Below, piece by piece: positions 44,610-52,772 of a stretch of 64,000 nt of DNA. Under the pieces are notes generated by a model, which saw only the letters and a list, made by a program, of their open reading frames with translations, was not told where the DNA came from and did not search any database. The DNA is from Anaerolineaceae bacterium. Its GTDB lineage: Bacteria > Chloroflexota > Anaerolineae > Aggregatilineales > Phototrophicaceae. The stretch lies in NCBI GenBank assembly GCA_002699585.1, contig PABP01000021.1, positions 310,001-374,000 on the forward strand. Direction: 5' to 3'. Positions within the stretch are counted from its first letter, which is position 1; each line of letters starts with the position of its first letter. Both the position numbers and the translations under genes were made by a program.

Positions 44610-45698
44610 TTATAAATATTCGTCGTAGCCGTTTTCTTGTAAATACTGAACCACTGCCTTCACGTCCTGGGCACGGTCACGGTGACAGATGAGGATCGCA
44701 TCCTCCGTGTCGATCAGGACGATATCTTGGACGCCAATTGTTACAGTGAGTCGGTCGCTAAATACCAGTGTATTACGTGTGTCAAGTATCACATGCTCTC
44801 TTGGCGATGCACCCCGTGTACAATTTCCAAATCGATCCTGCTGTACCACTTCGAATAGGGCATCCCATGCGCCGACGTCACTCCACCCGATATCAACAGG
44901 GATGACGGCCATCTTTTCAGCACCTTCCATGATGGCAAAGTCAATCGAAATCTTACTCAGGTCCGTCCAGACAGCATCTAATTTAGACTCAAATTGGGGG
45001 GTGTCAACGCAAGATTGAATGTCCCGCAAAACAGCAAACATACTTGGCTGCTGTCGCTCGAACTCATGCATGGCCGTGCTAGCCTTCCAGATAAACATAC
45101 CAGAATTCCAGCTATACTTACCAGAGGCAACAAATTGGGTTGCCCGTACCAGGTCCGGTTTTTCAGTAAAACGAACCGCGTCGTGGTAAGAGAATCCCAT
45201 AAATTCGCCGAGCAATGCACCTTGTTCGATGTAGCCAAAGCCCGTTGCTGGGCTAGACGGTGAGATGCCCAGCGTCACGATATAACCATCATTTGCGACC
45301 TGGCTGGCCGCCGCCAGGACATCCCTGAACAAATCTTTTCTGGCAATATGGTGATCTGATGTGAGCATGGCCACAATCGCATCAGGGTCACGCTTCTGAA
45401 TCACGGAGAGAGCCAGCCCCGCCGCCGGGGCACTGTCGCGTGCACTGGGTTCCACAATGAAATTCTCAGCTGGAATTTCCGGCGTTTGTGAACGCAGCTC
45501 ATCGACGTAATTTTTGCCTGTAACCACATAAATGCGCTCTGGTGTAAACAAAGGCGACAGACGCCTTACACTTGTCTGGAATAGGCTTTCATCATCAACC
45601 AAAGGCAAAAATTGCTTCGGTGTTTGTTTACGGCTCATGGGCCACAGGCGTGTTCCACCGCCCCCGGCCAGGATGAGTGCATAGAAATGTTCAGTCAT
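44610..45698 (-). CDS. manC: Mannose-1-phosphate guanylyltransferase
   Basis: A 362-residue nucleotidyltransferase that makes GDP-mannose from GTP and mannose-1-phosphate. ILAGGGGTRLWPMSRKQTPK at residues 8-27 is the pyrophosphorylase signature. FIVEPSARDSAPA, TSDHHIA and FTEKPDLVRA complete the active site, and KYSWNSGMFIWKAS is typical of GMP enzymes. There is no C-terminal isomerase domain, so it is the short form. The start at 45698 rather than 45731 fits family length. It could supply donor sugar to the glycosyltransferases at 1.4-4.9 kb. Confidence 0.92.
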   Translation of the reverse strand: MTEHFYALILAGGGGTRLWPMSRKQTPKQFLPLVDDESLFQTSVRRLSPLFTPERIYVVTGKNYVDELRSQTPEIPAENFIVEPSARDSAPAAGLALSVIQKRDPDAIVAMLTSDHHIARKDLFRDVLAAASQVANDGYIVTLGISPSSPATGFGYIEQGALLGEFMGFSYHDAVRFTEKPDLVRATQFVASGKYSWNSGMFIWKASTAMHEFERQQPSMFAVLRDIQSCVDTPQFESKLDAVWTDLSKISIDFAIMEGAEKMAVIPVDIGWSDVGAWDALFEVVQQDRFGNCTRGASPREHVILDTRNTLVFSDRLTVTIGVQDIVLIDTEDAILICHRDRAQDVKAVVQYLQENGYDEYL

Positions 45699-45801
45699 TG
45701 TGCAACCTCGGATTGTCGGACAAAAAGGCAAGTCTCCTTCGCACTATTATCATCATAGACCCACGATAATGTATCTTAATTCTTGGATTTTAGTTGTGTT
45801 T

Positions 45802-46896
45802 TTAACGGATTGCTCGGGAATATTGCATAGGGCCACTGGTAATTGCAAGCCCCTTTAGCTCTAGGATGGTGAGTGCGGCAATGACATCGTTGCTAGAGAA
45901 TTTTGATATTCGGATAATGTCGTCGATATGAATAGGGTCAATTTCTAAGAGTTGTAGCACCTGTTTTTCGATGTCATTCTCAGGGGCGGCTTGCTCCGTT
46001 TGATGTTTGGTTGTGGTGCGCACATATGCCACATTGAGCGCATCCAGAATATCAGCCGCCTCGGTAACCAGAGTTGCACCCTCTTTGATGAGTTGATTAC
46101 AGCCTTGCCCCACTTTGTTGAAGATATTTGCTGGCACGGCGAATACCTCACGGCTTTGTTCCAGCGCGGTTTCCGCGGTGATGAGCGCGCCCGATTTAAT
46201 GGGTGCTTCCGTCACCAGCACCCCCAATGATAATCCACTCAGGATACGATTCCGCCTGGGAAAGTTACTGCCTGTCGGTGGCGTACCCAGCGGAAACTCA
46301 CTAATCAGGGCACCATGCTGGATGATCTGTTGTGCGAGCTTGTGGTTCTCTTTGGGGTAGGTGATGTCGATGCCACAGCCCAGGATAGCTATCGTGCGTC
46401 CCTGGGCCTGGATTGCTCCCTGATGGGCGGCTGTGTCGATGCCCAATGCCATCCCGGATACAATCGTCACGCCGCTAGAGGCCATTTGTCGGGCCAGTAG
46501 TGATGTTACATCGCGGCCATAGCGCGTTGCGCGCCGCGTTCCGACAATCGCCAGTGCGAGGCTATCTGCTTCGGTCAATTGACCTTGAACATAGAGTACA
46601 GGTGGTGGGTCAGGAATGACACGCAAATCTGCTGGATAATCCGCATCATCCAACGTCATGAATGTGATTCCCAGGTCCTGGATGCGTTGCCAAGCCTTAT
46701 CTAGGTCAATCGTCTTACGCTGTTGGAGGACAGCCTGAAGCGCATTCTGGGGTAGACTTGCTTGGCGTAAATCACTATCAGAGGCACGCCATGCACCTTC
46801 CAGGCTGCCGAAGTACTGCTTGAGCTGCAAAATGCGTACCGCACCCATCTGCGGGATGAGATGAAAGCCTAGCCAATAACGATGTTGTGGGTTCAA
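45802..46896 (-). CDS. dprA: DNA-processing protein DprA
   Basis: A 364-residue Rossmann-like protein that loads RecA on incoming single-stranded DNA during transformation. It shows ALAIVGTRRATRYG, IVSGMALGIDTAAHQGA, TIAILGCGIDITYP and PRRNRILSGLSLGVLVTEA, all DprA core motifs. A helix-hairpin-like N-terminus (about 1-70) and a winged-helix-like C-terminus (about 300-360) are also present. The likely start is TTG at 46896. It follows rimM after a 72-base gap. Its presence allows, but does not prove, natural competence. Confidence 0.94.
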   Translation of the reverse strand: MNPQHRYWLGFHLIPQMGAVRILQLKQYFGSLEGAWRASDSDLRQASLPQNALQAVLQQRKTIDLDKAWQRIQDLGITFMTLDDADYPADLRVIPDPPPVLYVQGQLTEADSLALAIVGTRRATRYGRDVTSLLARQMASSGVTIVSGMALGIDTAAHQGAIQAQGRTIAILGCGIDITYPKENHKLAQQIIQHGALISEFPLGTPPTGSNFPRRNRILSGLSLGVLVTEAPIKSGALITAETALEQSREVFAVPANIFNKVGQGCNQLIKEGATLVTEAADILDALNVAYVRTTTKHQTEQAAPENDIEKQVLQLLEIDPIHIDDIIRISKFSSNDVIAALTILELKGLAITSGPMQYSRAIR

Positions 46897-46968
46897 AATG
46901 AATACTCATTAAGATGATCGAAACGTCATCAGCATAGCAATGAGCAAATTAGATTGTCAACCAGGGAA

Positions 46969-47508
46969 TCAATCTTCGGAGATGAGGCCGTCAGGTAGTT
47001 CAACGGTGATGAGGCGTTCATCAACATCGGTGTCGATGAGCGTATCCTCGTGGATGGGGATGAGCAATTCGCCATATTGTGGGCTATCGACGATATAGAC
47101 ATCGTTTGCACCCGTCTCAAGGACATCGCGCAGCTTCCCCAGCTTTTCGCCAGCAGACGTCTGTACATCCATGCCAATGAGTTGATAGAGATAGACTTCG
47201 TCATCATCCAGTGGCACAGCATTAGCCATGTCAATCATGACCATTTGCCCGCGTAAAAGCTCTGCTTCATTCCGCGATGGCACATCAGCGAACGTCACGA
47301 GAGCTGCACCTTTGTGAAATCGCACCGATTTGATCTCATAGGCCTTGGCCCTTGAGGTATTCGGGTCAGACCCAAGATACACGTGCTTTAGGCTTTTTAG
47401 TCTTTCCGGGTAATCGGTAAGGATACGAACACGAAGTTCACCGCGCACCCCATGTGGGCGCTCGATTTTTCCAAGCAGGAGATATTTGGGTTCGGCGTAG
47501 TCAGGCAT
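46969..47508 (-). CDS. rimM: Ribosome maturation factor RimM
   Basis: A 179-residue 16S rRNA-processing protein. The N-terminal RimM barrel begins YLLLGKIERPHGVRGELRVR. The C-terminal PRC-barrel contains VYLYQLIGMDVQTSAGEKLG and ends ...LIDTDVDERLITVELPDGL. It binds ribosomal protein S19 and assists 30S head assembly. It is the fourth gene in ffh-rpsP-KH-rimM, the usual bacterial order; trmD, often next, is not here. A hairpin precedes its start and no clear Shine-Dalgarno is visible. Confidence 0.95.
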   Translation of the reverse strand: MPDYAEPKYLLLGKIERPHGVRGELRVRILTDYPERLKSLKHVYLGSDPNTSRAKAYEIKSVRFHKGAALVTFADVPSRNEAELLRGQMVMIDMANAVPLDDDEVYLYQLIGMDVQTSAGEKLGKLRDVLETGANDVYIVDSPQYGELLIPIHEDTLIDTDVDERLITVELPDGLISED

Positions 47509-47517
47509 AAGTGAGAG

Positions 47518-47542
47518 CAGACCGCAGCAAGGCTACGGTCTG
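47518..47542 (-). other. Intercistronic hairpin between the KH gene and rimM
   Basis: CAGACCG and CGGTCTG form a 7-bp stem with an 11-base loop, ten bases before the rimM start. It may modulate rimM translation or be a weak attenuator. Confidence 0.35.
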
Positions 47543-47546
47543 ACGT

Positions 47547-47780
47547 CTACTCAATCTCTAGAACGATGCGATTACCGGTCGTATTGTCGGAAGCGACACG
47601 AAGCAGGGCACGCATCGCATTTGCAACACGGCCACCTTTGCCAATTACACGTCCCATATCATCCTGTGCGACGCTCAATTCAATGATGGTCGTACGCCCA
47701 GCCTGACGCTTATTGACTTTGATCTCATCAACATTCGCGACAAGATGTTCAGCAATGTACTGGACCAATTCGCTTTCCAT
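47547..47780 (-). CDS. khpA: KH-domain RNA-binding protein (KhpA/YlqC family)
   Basis: A 77-residue single KH domain with the GxxG loop in DMGRVIGKGGRVANAMRAL. It partners with KhpB/Jag in many bacteria and binds a range of RNAs, affecting cell length and ribosome assembly. It lies between rpsP and rimM as in most Gram-positive and Chloroflexota genomes. GGAG lies ten bases before ATG 47780. Confidence 0.94.
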   Translation of the reverse strand: MESELVQYIAEHLVANVDEIKVNKRQAGRTTIIELSVAQDDMGRVIGKGGRVANAMRALLRVASDNTTGNRIVLEIE

Positions 47781-47812
47781 AAGGATGCTCCACAGGTATT
47801 TAAATGGGCGTA

Positions 47813-48256
47813 TTACTCAGCGGCTTCTTCTGTCTCTTCTTCAGCTTCTGCGGCGAGTGCAGCAGCGGCAGCGGCCTCACGGGCCTTCAGCTTGGATTCA
47901 CCCGCAGCCGGGGCCGGGTAATTCGTACGCGGATCAGGCATCTCACGCGGGTTGGCCTCAACCTCAGCGACCAGTTCTTCAACTGTGGCATCGCCACTCA
48001 ATAGACGCGCGTAGCGCTCTTTGGTGCCAGTGCGGTTGAAGATGCTGTCAACAGCTTCACTCGGTTGTGCGCCAACGCTCAGCCAGTACAGCGCGCGGTC
48101 TTCCTGGACGACCTCGGTATCGGGGCGGGTGCGCGGATTGTAATGCCCGATGATTTCCAGGTATTTACCATCGCGTGCATTGCGCTTATCGGTGACGACG
48201 ATGCGGTAGCTCGGCTGCTTCTTCAGCCCAACACGGGCTAGACGAATACGTACCAT
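47813..48256 (-). CDS. rpsP: 30S ribosomal protein S16
   Basis: A 147-residue protein beginning MVRIRLARVGLKKQPSYRIV, the S16 signature. The core is about 85 residues (NARDGKYLEIIGHYNPR; ALYWLSVGAQPSEAV). The remaining 60 residues are an Ala/Glu-rich extension ending in EEETEEAAE, which is not part of the classical protein; similar acidic tails occur in some phyla. AGGAGC precedes the ATG. It follows ffh by 67 bases. Confidence 0.96.
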   Translation of the reverse strand: MVRIRLARVGLKKQPSYRIVVTDKRNARDGKYLEIIGHYNPRTRPDTEVVQEDRALYWLSVGAQPSEAVDSIFNRTGTKERYARLLSGDATVEELVAEVEANPREMPDPRTNYPAPAAGESKLKAREAAAAAALAAEAEEETEEAAE

Positions 48257-48323
48257 GTTTTCTAATGCTCCTGATTATTGCATACCCAGACAACTGGGCA
48301 TTCTTTCGAGAAATACGACTAAA

Positions 48324-49685
48324 CTAGAAACCTTCAAAGCTGTCCATACCATCTGTTAGGCCAGGGATCTTCGGGAAGCGCCCTTTGCGCAGTTGGTCCA
48401 TCAGCTTTTGCATTTGACGATATTGCTTGATGACGTCATTGACGTCCCGGACTTCGACGCCACTACCGCGCGCGATGCGCTTTTTGCGGCTGGCGTTAAG
48501 GATTTTCGGGCGTTCGCGCTCAGTAATGGTCATTGAGTTGAGAATCGCCTCGACCTTGCTGATGCGTGACTCGACTTCTTCGTTGTCGAGCATACCCTGC
48601 ATCTGCATTTTACTCATTCCTGGCAGCATACCCATGACTTTACTGATCGGTCCCATGCTACGGATTTTACGAAGTTGATCTAAGAAATCTTGCAGCGTGA
48701 AGTTATTCTCCATCATCTTCTTCTGCAAGCGCAGGGCTTCCTCTTCTTCATAGAGGGACTCTGCTTTTTCGATCAACGTCATCACGTCGCCCATACCCAG
48801 AATGCGATCTGCAATGCGCTCCGGGTGGAACTGTTCGAACGTATCCAGGCTAATTTTCTCGCCTGTACCCATGAACTTAATGGGTACGCCGGTCACAGCA
48901 CGCATAGAGAGTGCCGCACCGCCACGGGCATCACCATCGATCTTGGTCAGGATCAAACCCGTAATACCAATACGTTCGTTAAAGCCCGTTGCGATGTTGA
49001 CGGCCTCCTGGCCAGTCATGGCATCTGCAACCAGCAGAATTTCAGCAGGGTCAGTTCGCTTTTTGATTTCTTCCAACTCACGCATGAGTTGTTCATCAAT
49101 CTGCAAACGACCTGCCGTATCGACAATCGCGACGCTGGCATTCGCCTCTTTAGCAGCGGCCAAACCCCGTTTGACGATGTCTGGCGGGCTGGCAGAAATC
49201 CCTTCCTCGTAGTAAGGCATGTTGACCTGTTTTGCGAGGGTAACCAACTGGTCCACTGCGGCTGGACGGTAGGTATCCGCAGCGATGAGGAAAGGTTCGC
49301 GCCCTTCTTTCCGTAGGTACATGGCCAGCTTTGCAGCCGATGTCGTTTTACCAGAACCTTGTAAACCAACCATCATGATGACGTGTGGCTTGGTACTGCC
49401 GGAAAAGTTTAACCGTCCGGCTTCGCCCAGCGTTTCACGCATTTCTTCATGGATGATCTTCAGAACTTGCTCGTGGGGACGCAGTGTTTTATGGACTTCA
49501 GCACCGATGGCACGTTCACGTACCCGGCTGACGAAGTCTTTGACGATGGGCAGGGCGACATCTGCTTCTAACAGCGCCATGCGCACATCGCGCATCGCAT
49601 CTTTGACGTCCTGCTCGGTGACGACGCGACCGCTACCGAGGCGATCAAATGTATTCTGAAGACGTTGGCTTAGGCTCTCAAACAT
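48324..49685 (-). CDS. ffh: Signal recognition particle GTPase Ffh
   Basis: A 453-residue SRP54 protein: N domain (MFESLSQRLQNTFDRLGS), G domain (GLQGSGKTTSAAKLA P-loop, DTAGRLQ, TKIDGDARGGAAL) and a Met-rich M domain (MGPISKVMGMLPGMSKMQMQ) that binds 4.5S RNA and signal sequences. I chose ATG 49685: GGGA lies just upstream, SRP54 proteins start at MFE, and a promoter (-10 at 49716-49721) would start transcription near 49709, excluding the longer GTG start at 49712. First gene of the rpsP-khpA-rimM operon. Confidence 0.96.
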   Translation of the reverse strand: MFESLSQRLQNTFDRLGSGRVVTEQDVKDAMRDVRMALLEADVALPIVKDFVSRVRERAIGAEVHKTLRPHEQVLKIIHEEMRETLGEAGRLNFSGSTKPHVIMMVGLQGSGKTTSAAKLAMYLRKEGREPFLIAADTYRPAAVDQLVTLAKQVNMPYYEEGISASPPDIVKRGLAAAKEANASVAIVDTAGRLQIDEQLMRELEEIKKRTDPAEILLVADAMTGQEAVNIATGFNERIGITGLILTKIDGDARGGAALSMRAVTGVPIKFMGTGEKISLDTFEQFHPERIADRILGMGDVMTLIEKAESLYEEEEALRLQKKMMENNFTLQDFLDQLRKIRSMGPISKVMGMLPGMSKMQMQGMLDNEEVESRISKVEAILNSMTITERERPKILNASRKKRIARGSGVEVRDVNDVIKQYRQMQKLMDQLRKGRFPKIPGLTDGMDSFEGF

Positions 49686-49715
49686 GTTTGTTCCCATGTA
49701 CGCAACAGACACAAA

Positions 49716-49744
49716 ATTGTAGTGTATGACCTTAATGGAGTCAA
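49716..49744 (-). promoter_or_regulatory. Promoter of the ffh operon
   Basis: TTGACT (49739-49744), a 17-base spacer and TACAAT (49716-49721): five of six consensus bases in each hexamer. It predicts a leader of about 24 bases carrying the GGGA ribosome site. Confidence 0.75.
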
Positions 49745-49791
49745 CTGCGGAAGCGTTGGAGATGCATATATATCGTGGCTACTAAGCATCA

Positions 49792-51009
49792 TTATTCGGC
49801 TGAAATTCCTTTTTTGGGGCTATGTTCGCTAATGGCGACCCACATCATGACGAATGCAACCAGTCCAATGCCGAGTGCTATTGCACCCGTCAGGACGAAA
49901 TTGCCCGATGTGGCGTAGATTGCGCCACCGAGAGCTGCACCACCCATACGCCCCAAAGCATGGGCTGTATTGTTTGCGCTCATCATCATTGCTTTTGCAT
50001 TGGGTACGATCTCAGTAAATAGTGGGAAAGATGCGACAATCGCGGTTTCTACGCACATGAACATCATGAATAACGCGACCAGCGTCAGCGGCAGATTACT
50101 GGCGAGATTGGGGAGGGCAAAGTAGGCAACTGCCGCTCCTAATGCACCGGCCATTGCCAGTGGACGCTTGCCCACACGATCTGCTATCGAAATGACGATG
50201 ACTTCACCTAGGGCTTCAGCCGCGGCGATGACAATTGTCACTGCCCCCAATGCGGTTAGCGGCAATTCAAAGGTGGCTTCCATGTAAAGCCCATAGTTGA
50301 TGAAAAATAACTCATTCGCGCCAACCAGTGTCATTGAAAATAGCAAGGCACTCATCGCTACTGGTGAACGCAGAATGATGCCCCAATCGGCAAGCAGTTG
50401 CTTAGATGACCGTTTCTTCTTGTCCATTGCGTTATCTGGTGGCAAATAAACCCAACCCGCGACTGCGACGACGGTTAGCATGCCAGTGAAAATTAGGAAC
50501 AGGACTTGCATGGTGCTGTGCTCTAACACGAAGCCTGCCAGCGGGGCTACAAATAGCAACGATCCCGCCCAGCTTAATTCGACGATGCCCATTGCTCGCC
50601 CACGCTGATTGTACGGAATCAGATTGCCCAGGTAGGCTTGCATTGTCGGGTTGAAGATGACTTTGCCAAAGCCGAAGCACACCATGACGAAAGCCCACAC
50701 GCCGAATACGGGCAGTACTGCACCGATCAGGCCCGCAAGCGCCATACCAAACAAGCTGATCAGCATCATGCGTTTGTGGCCATAGCGCTCTGCAAGCGTC
50801 CCGAAGAATGGGCTGGTCAAGCCAATGCCCCATTGCGATGCCAGTACATTTTGAATCGCGGCTGGGCTAACACCAAGTTGTGCCGCAATGGGTCCCACAA
50901 AAGGATACACAAAGCGCTTGGTCATATCCATAACGAGGCGCGCCAGCGTCAATAGCAAGATGCTGCGAGCATTTTGAGACTCGTTTTGTTGGTTCGTTAT
51001 TGCCTTCAA
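49792..51009 (-). CDS. Major facilitator superfamily transporter
   Basis: A 405-residue protein with about twelve membrane helices in two halves. The loop 2-3 MFS motif is visible as GTLAERYGHKRMMLISLFG and its counterpart in the second half as SIADRVGKRPLAMAGALG. A cytoplasmic basic loop (DKKKRSSKQ) separates the halves. It is probably a drug or metabolite antiporter; no substrate can be assigned. A stand-alone gene, with 155 bases before it. Confidence 0.88.
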   Translation of the reverse strand: MKAITNQQNESQNARSILLLTLARLVMDMTKRFVYPFVGPIAAQLGVSPAAIQNVLASQWGIGLTSPFFGTLAERYGHKRMMLISLFGMALAGLIGAVLPVFGVWAFVMVCFGFGKVIFNPTMQAYLGNLIPYNQRGRAMGIVELSWAGSLLFVAPLAGFVLEHSTMQVLFLIFTGMLTVVAVAGWVYLPPDNAMDKKKRSSKQLLADWGIILRSPVAMSALLFSMTLVGANELFFINYGLYMEATFELPLTALGAVTIVIAAAEALGEVIVISIADRVGKRPLAMAGALGAAVAYFALPNLASNLPLTLVALFMMFMCVETAIVASFPLFTEIVPNAKAMMMSANNTAHALGRMGGAALGGAIYATSGNFVLTGAIALGIGLVAFVMMWVAISEHSPKKGISAE

Positions 51010-51164
51010 TTCAGGTTGACCTCAGTTGTGGGCAAAGAATTCGTCACAAGATGTATAATTCGGCCCAGAAATTAAGGGTCACAATATATCAGGAAAGGTC
51101 ATAAGGTGAAAGATGCAACATGATTTGTGAGCATTCTTCGTCATTTATCAAGAAGGTTCCGAAG

Positions 51165-52076
51165 CTATTTGGCTAGAAAACGCAGAATCCTGGGGGTAAT
51201 ATGCGTCAAATCAGAAAATCCATCTGCGAATGCCGCATGTTCTTTGCCATAAATCAGCGTCGGAACGTCATTTTCAGTATGGTGGCGGTCGCCAATGACT
51301 TCCATATTGCCGTGGTCACTTGTCACGATGACCAGTCCCTCGTCCGGGTTCCACTGGTCAACAATACCGCGCATCACCCCGTCAAAGCGTTCCAGCAATT
51401 CTATCGCCGCCTGGAACGGTCCACGATGACCAACATAGTCGGTAATCCAATGGGAATGCAAGCTGAAATCATATTTCTCTGATAAATCAACCAGCATCTT
51501 CCCGGCTTCATAGGGTGTATACAGGGGCGTGTCCATCAACTTAAGATGGCTGTGCCATTCTTGACCCGTGTACTCTGCCGTGAGTGCCCGTTTTTCCCGG
51601 ACATCATCCACCGTAAACAGCGATTGACCGCTGGCAATGGCTGCATACTGAATGCTCGATGGCAGCGTCTTGCCGCGTTTGATACTTGCCAGCAAACTCG
51701 GTGGATAGCCATCCAGCAGGGCAGCCTTTTTCCCATCTGCCTTAACCGAAATAAACAGGTTTTCGTTGTCCAGCAGTTGCCGTGTTTCGGCATCTGGCTT
51801 GGGACCATAATGCCTGCCGATCATCTCCGGCACATTTTTCCCGGTGAGGATAACCGCCTGGGATGTCCCGCTCTGGGGGCGACCTTCTACCCCAAGCCGT
51901 GGGTCTGTCGGCACAAATGACACCAAATCGCTTTGCTGGCGACCGATGCCTTCTAGCCAGCGCTTCCCATTGGTCAATTGCGTCAAAAAGGGCATATCAG
52001 CAACGGCGAAGGGGTTCGTTTCAGGGTCATATGGCCCCAGGCCGATGCCATCCAAAAATAGCAGTAAGATGCGCAT
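51165..52076 (-). CDS. Alkaline-phosphatase-superfamily metalloenzyme (phosphoglycerate mutase-like)
   Basis: A 303-residue protein with the superfamily ligands: LLLFLDGIGLGP (first Asp), GTSQAVILTG (catalytic Ser/Thr region), HSHWITDYVGH (Asp and His) and VIVTSDHGNMEV (Asp-His), plus a later His. The order resembles cofactor-independent phosphoglycerate mutase and phosphopentomutase, but the protein is much shorter than iPGM (about 510 residues) and lacks its insert domain. A phosphatase or a nucleotide-sugar phosphodiesterase is possible. It lies six bases after the MBL hydrolase. Confidence 0.75.
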   Translation of the reverse strand: MRILLLFLDGIGLGPYDPETNPFAVADMPFLTQLTNGKRWLEGIGRQQSDLVSFVPTDPRLGVEGRPQSGTSQAVILTGKNVPEMIGRHYGPKPDAETRQLLDNENLFISVKADGKKAALLDGYPPSLLASIKRGKTLPSSIQYAAIASGQSLFTVDDVREKRALTAEYTGQEWHSHLKLMDTPLYTPYEAGKMLVDLSEKYDFSLHSHWITDYVGHRGPFQAAIELLERFDGVMRGIVDQWNPDEGLVIVTSDHGNMEVIGDRHHTENDVPTLIYGKEHAAFADGFSDLTHITPRILRFLAK

Positions 52077-52082
52077 ATGGAT

Positions 52083-52739
52083 CTATTGTTTTTCCAAATA
52101 GTCGAGCAAGAAGGGGTTCGTCTGGCGTTCCCTGCCAATAGACGTATTCTGCATGTGACCAGCCAAAACCTGAGTTTCATCGCCCAGGGGCAGCAGGTGT
52201 TTGAAGATCGACTGCATCAGTAAGTCATAATCGCCGCCCGGTAAATCTGTGCGCCCAATGCTGCCCGCAAAAAGCGTATCACCACTGAAAACGAGCTGTT
52301 CATCGGCCATGTAAAAGCTGATGTGCCCCGGAGCATGGCCGGGTGTATACAGCGTTTTCAGCTTGATTGATCCTAGCTCGATAGTTTCCGACTCACTGGT
52401 CAGCAGACGATCCGGTGTGGCGGCTTCTGGGAAGGGCGGTAGTCCAAACATGCGCCCTTGAGAAGGCAGTTGCTCAAGCCAGGGCACACACTCTTCATGA
52501 ATATAAAACGGGGCACCTGTTAATTCTTTGAGTCCTTTGCTGGCCAGAACATGGTCAAAATGCGCATGGGTCGCCAATATTAGTTCAATCGACCAGCCTT
52601 CTTTATTCGCGGCTGCGTATAAGGCGTCTGCGTCATCAACCGGGTCGATGACCAGCGCCTGCTTCGTGTCTGTATCGCCTACCATATAGGCATTGGTCGC
52701 CACTGCGCCCAATGTCAGTTGGAGTATCTTGATAGCCAT
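52083..52739 (-). CDS. MBL-fold hydrolase, glyoxalase II-like
   Basis: A 218-residue metallo-beta-lactamase-fold protein. It has LATHAHFDHVLASKGL (HxHxDH), the His in YTPGHAPGHISFY, the Asp in FSGDTLFAGSIG and the last His in LAGHMQNTS. It resembles small glyoxalase II/YcbL-type thioesterases that use Zn or Fe. The start at 52739 follows family length; the frame extends to a TTG directly at the murJ stop. It lies in a murJ - MBL - phosphomutase-like run on the minus strand. Confidence 0.88.
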   Translation of the reverse strand: MAIKILQLTLGAVATNAYMVGDTDTKQALVIDPVDDADALYAAANKEGWSIELILATHAHFDHVLASKGLKELTGAPFYIHEECVPWLEQLPSQGRMFGLPPFPEAATPDRLLTSESETIELGSIKLKTLYTPGHAPGHISFYMADEQLVFSGDTLFAGSIGRTDLPGGDYDLLMQSIFKHLLPLGDETQVLAGHMQNTSIGRERQTNPFLLDYLEKQ

Positions 52740-52772
52740 GTTGGGTGATGCCTTGTCGTGAGTACGAACCAA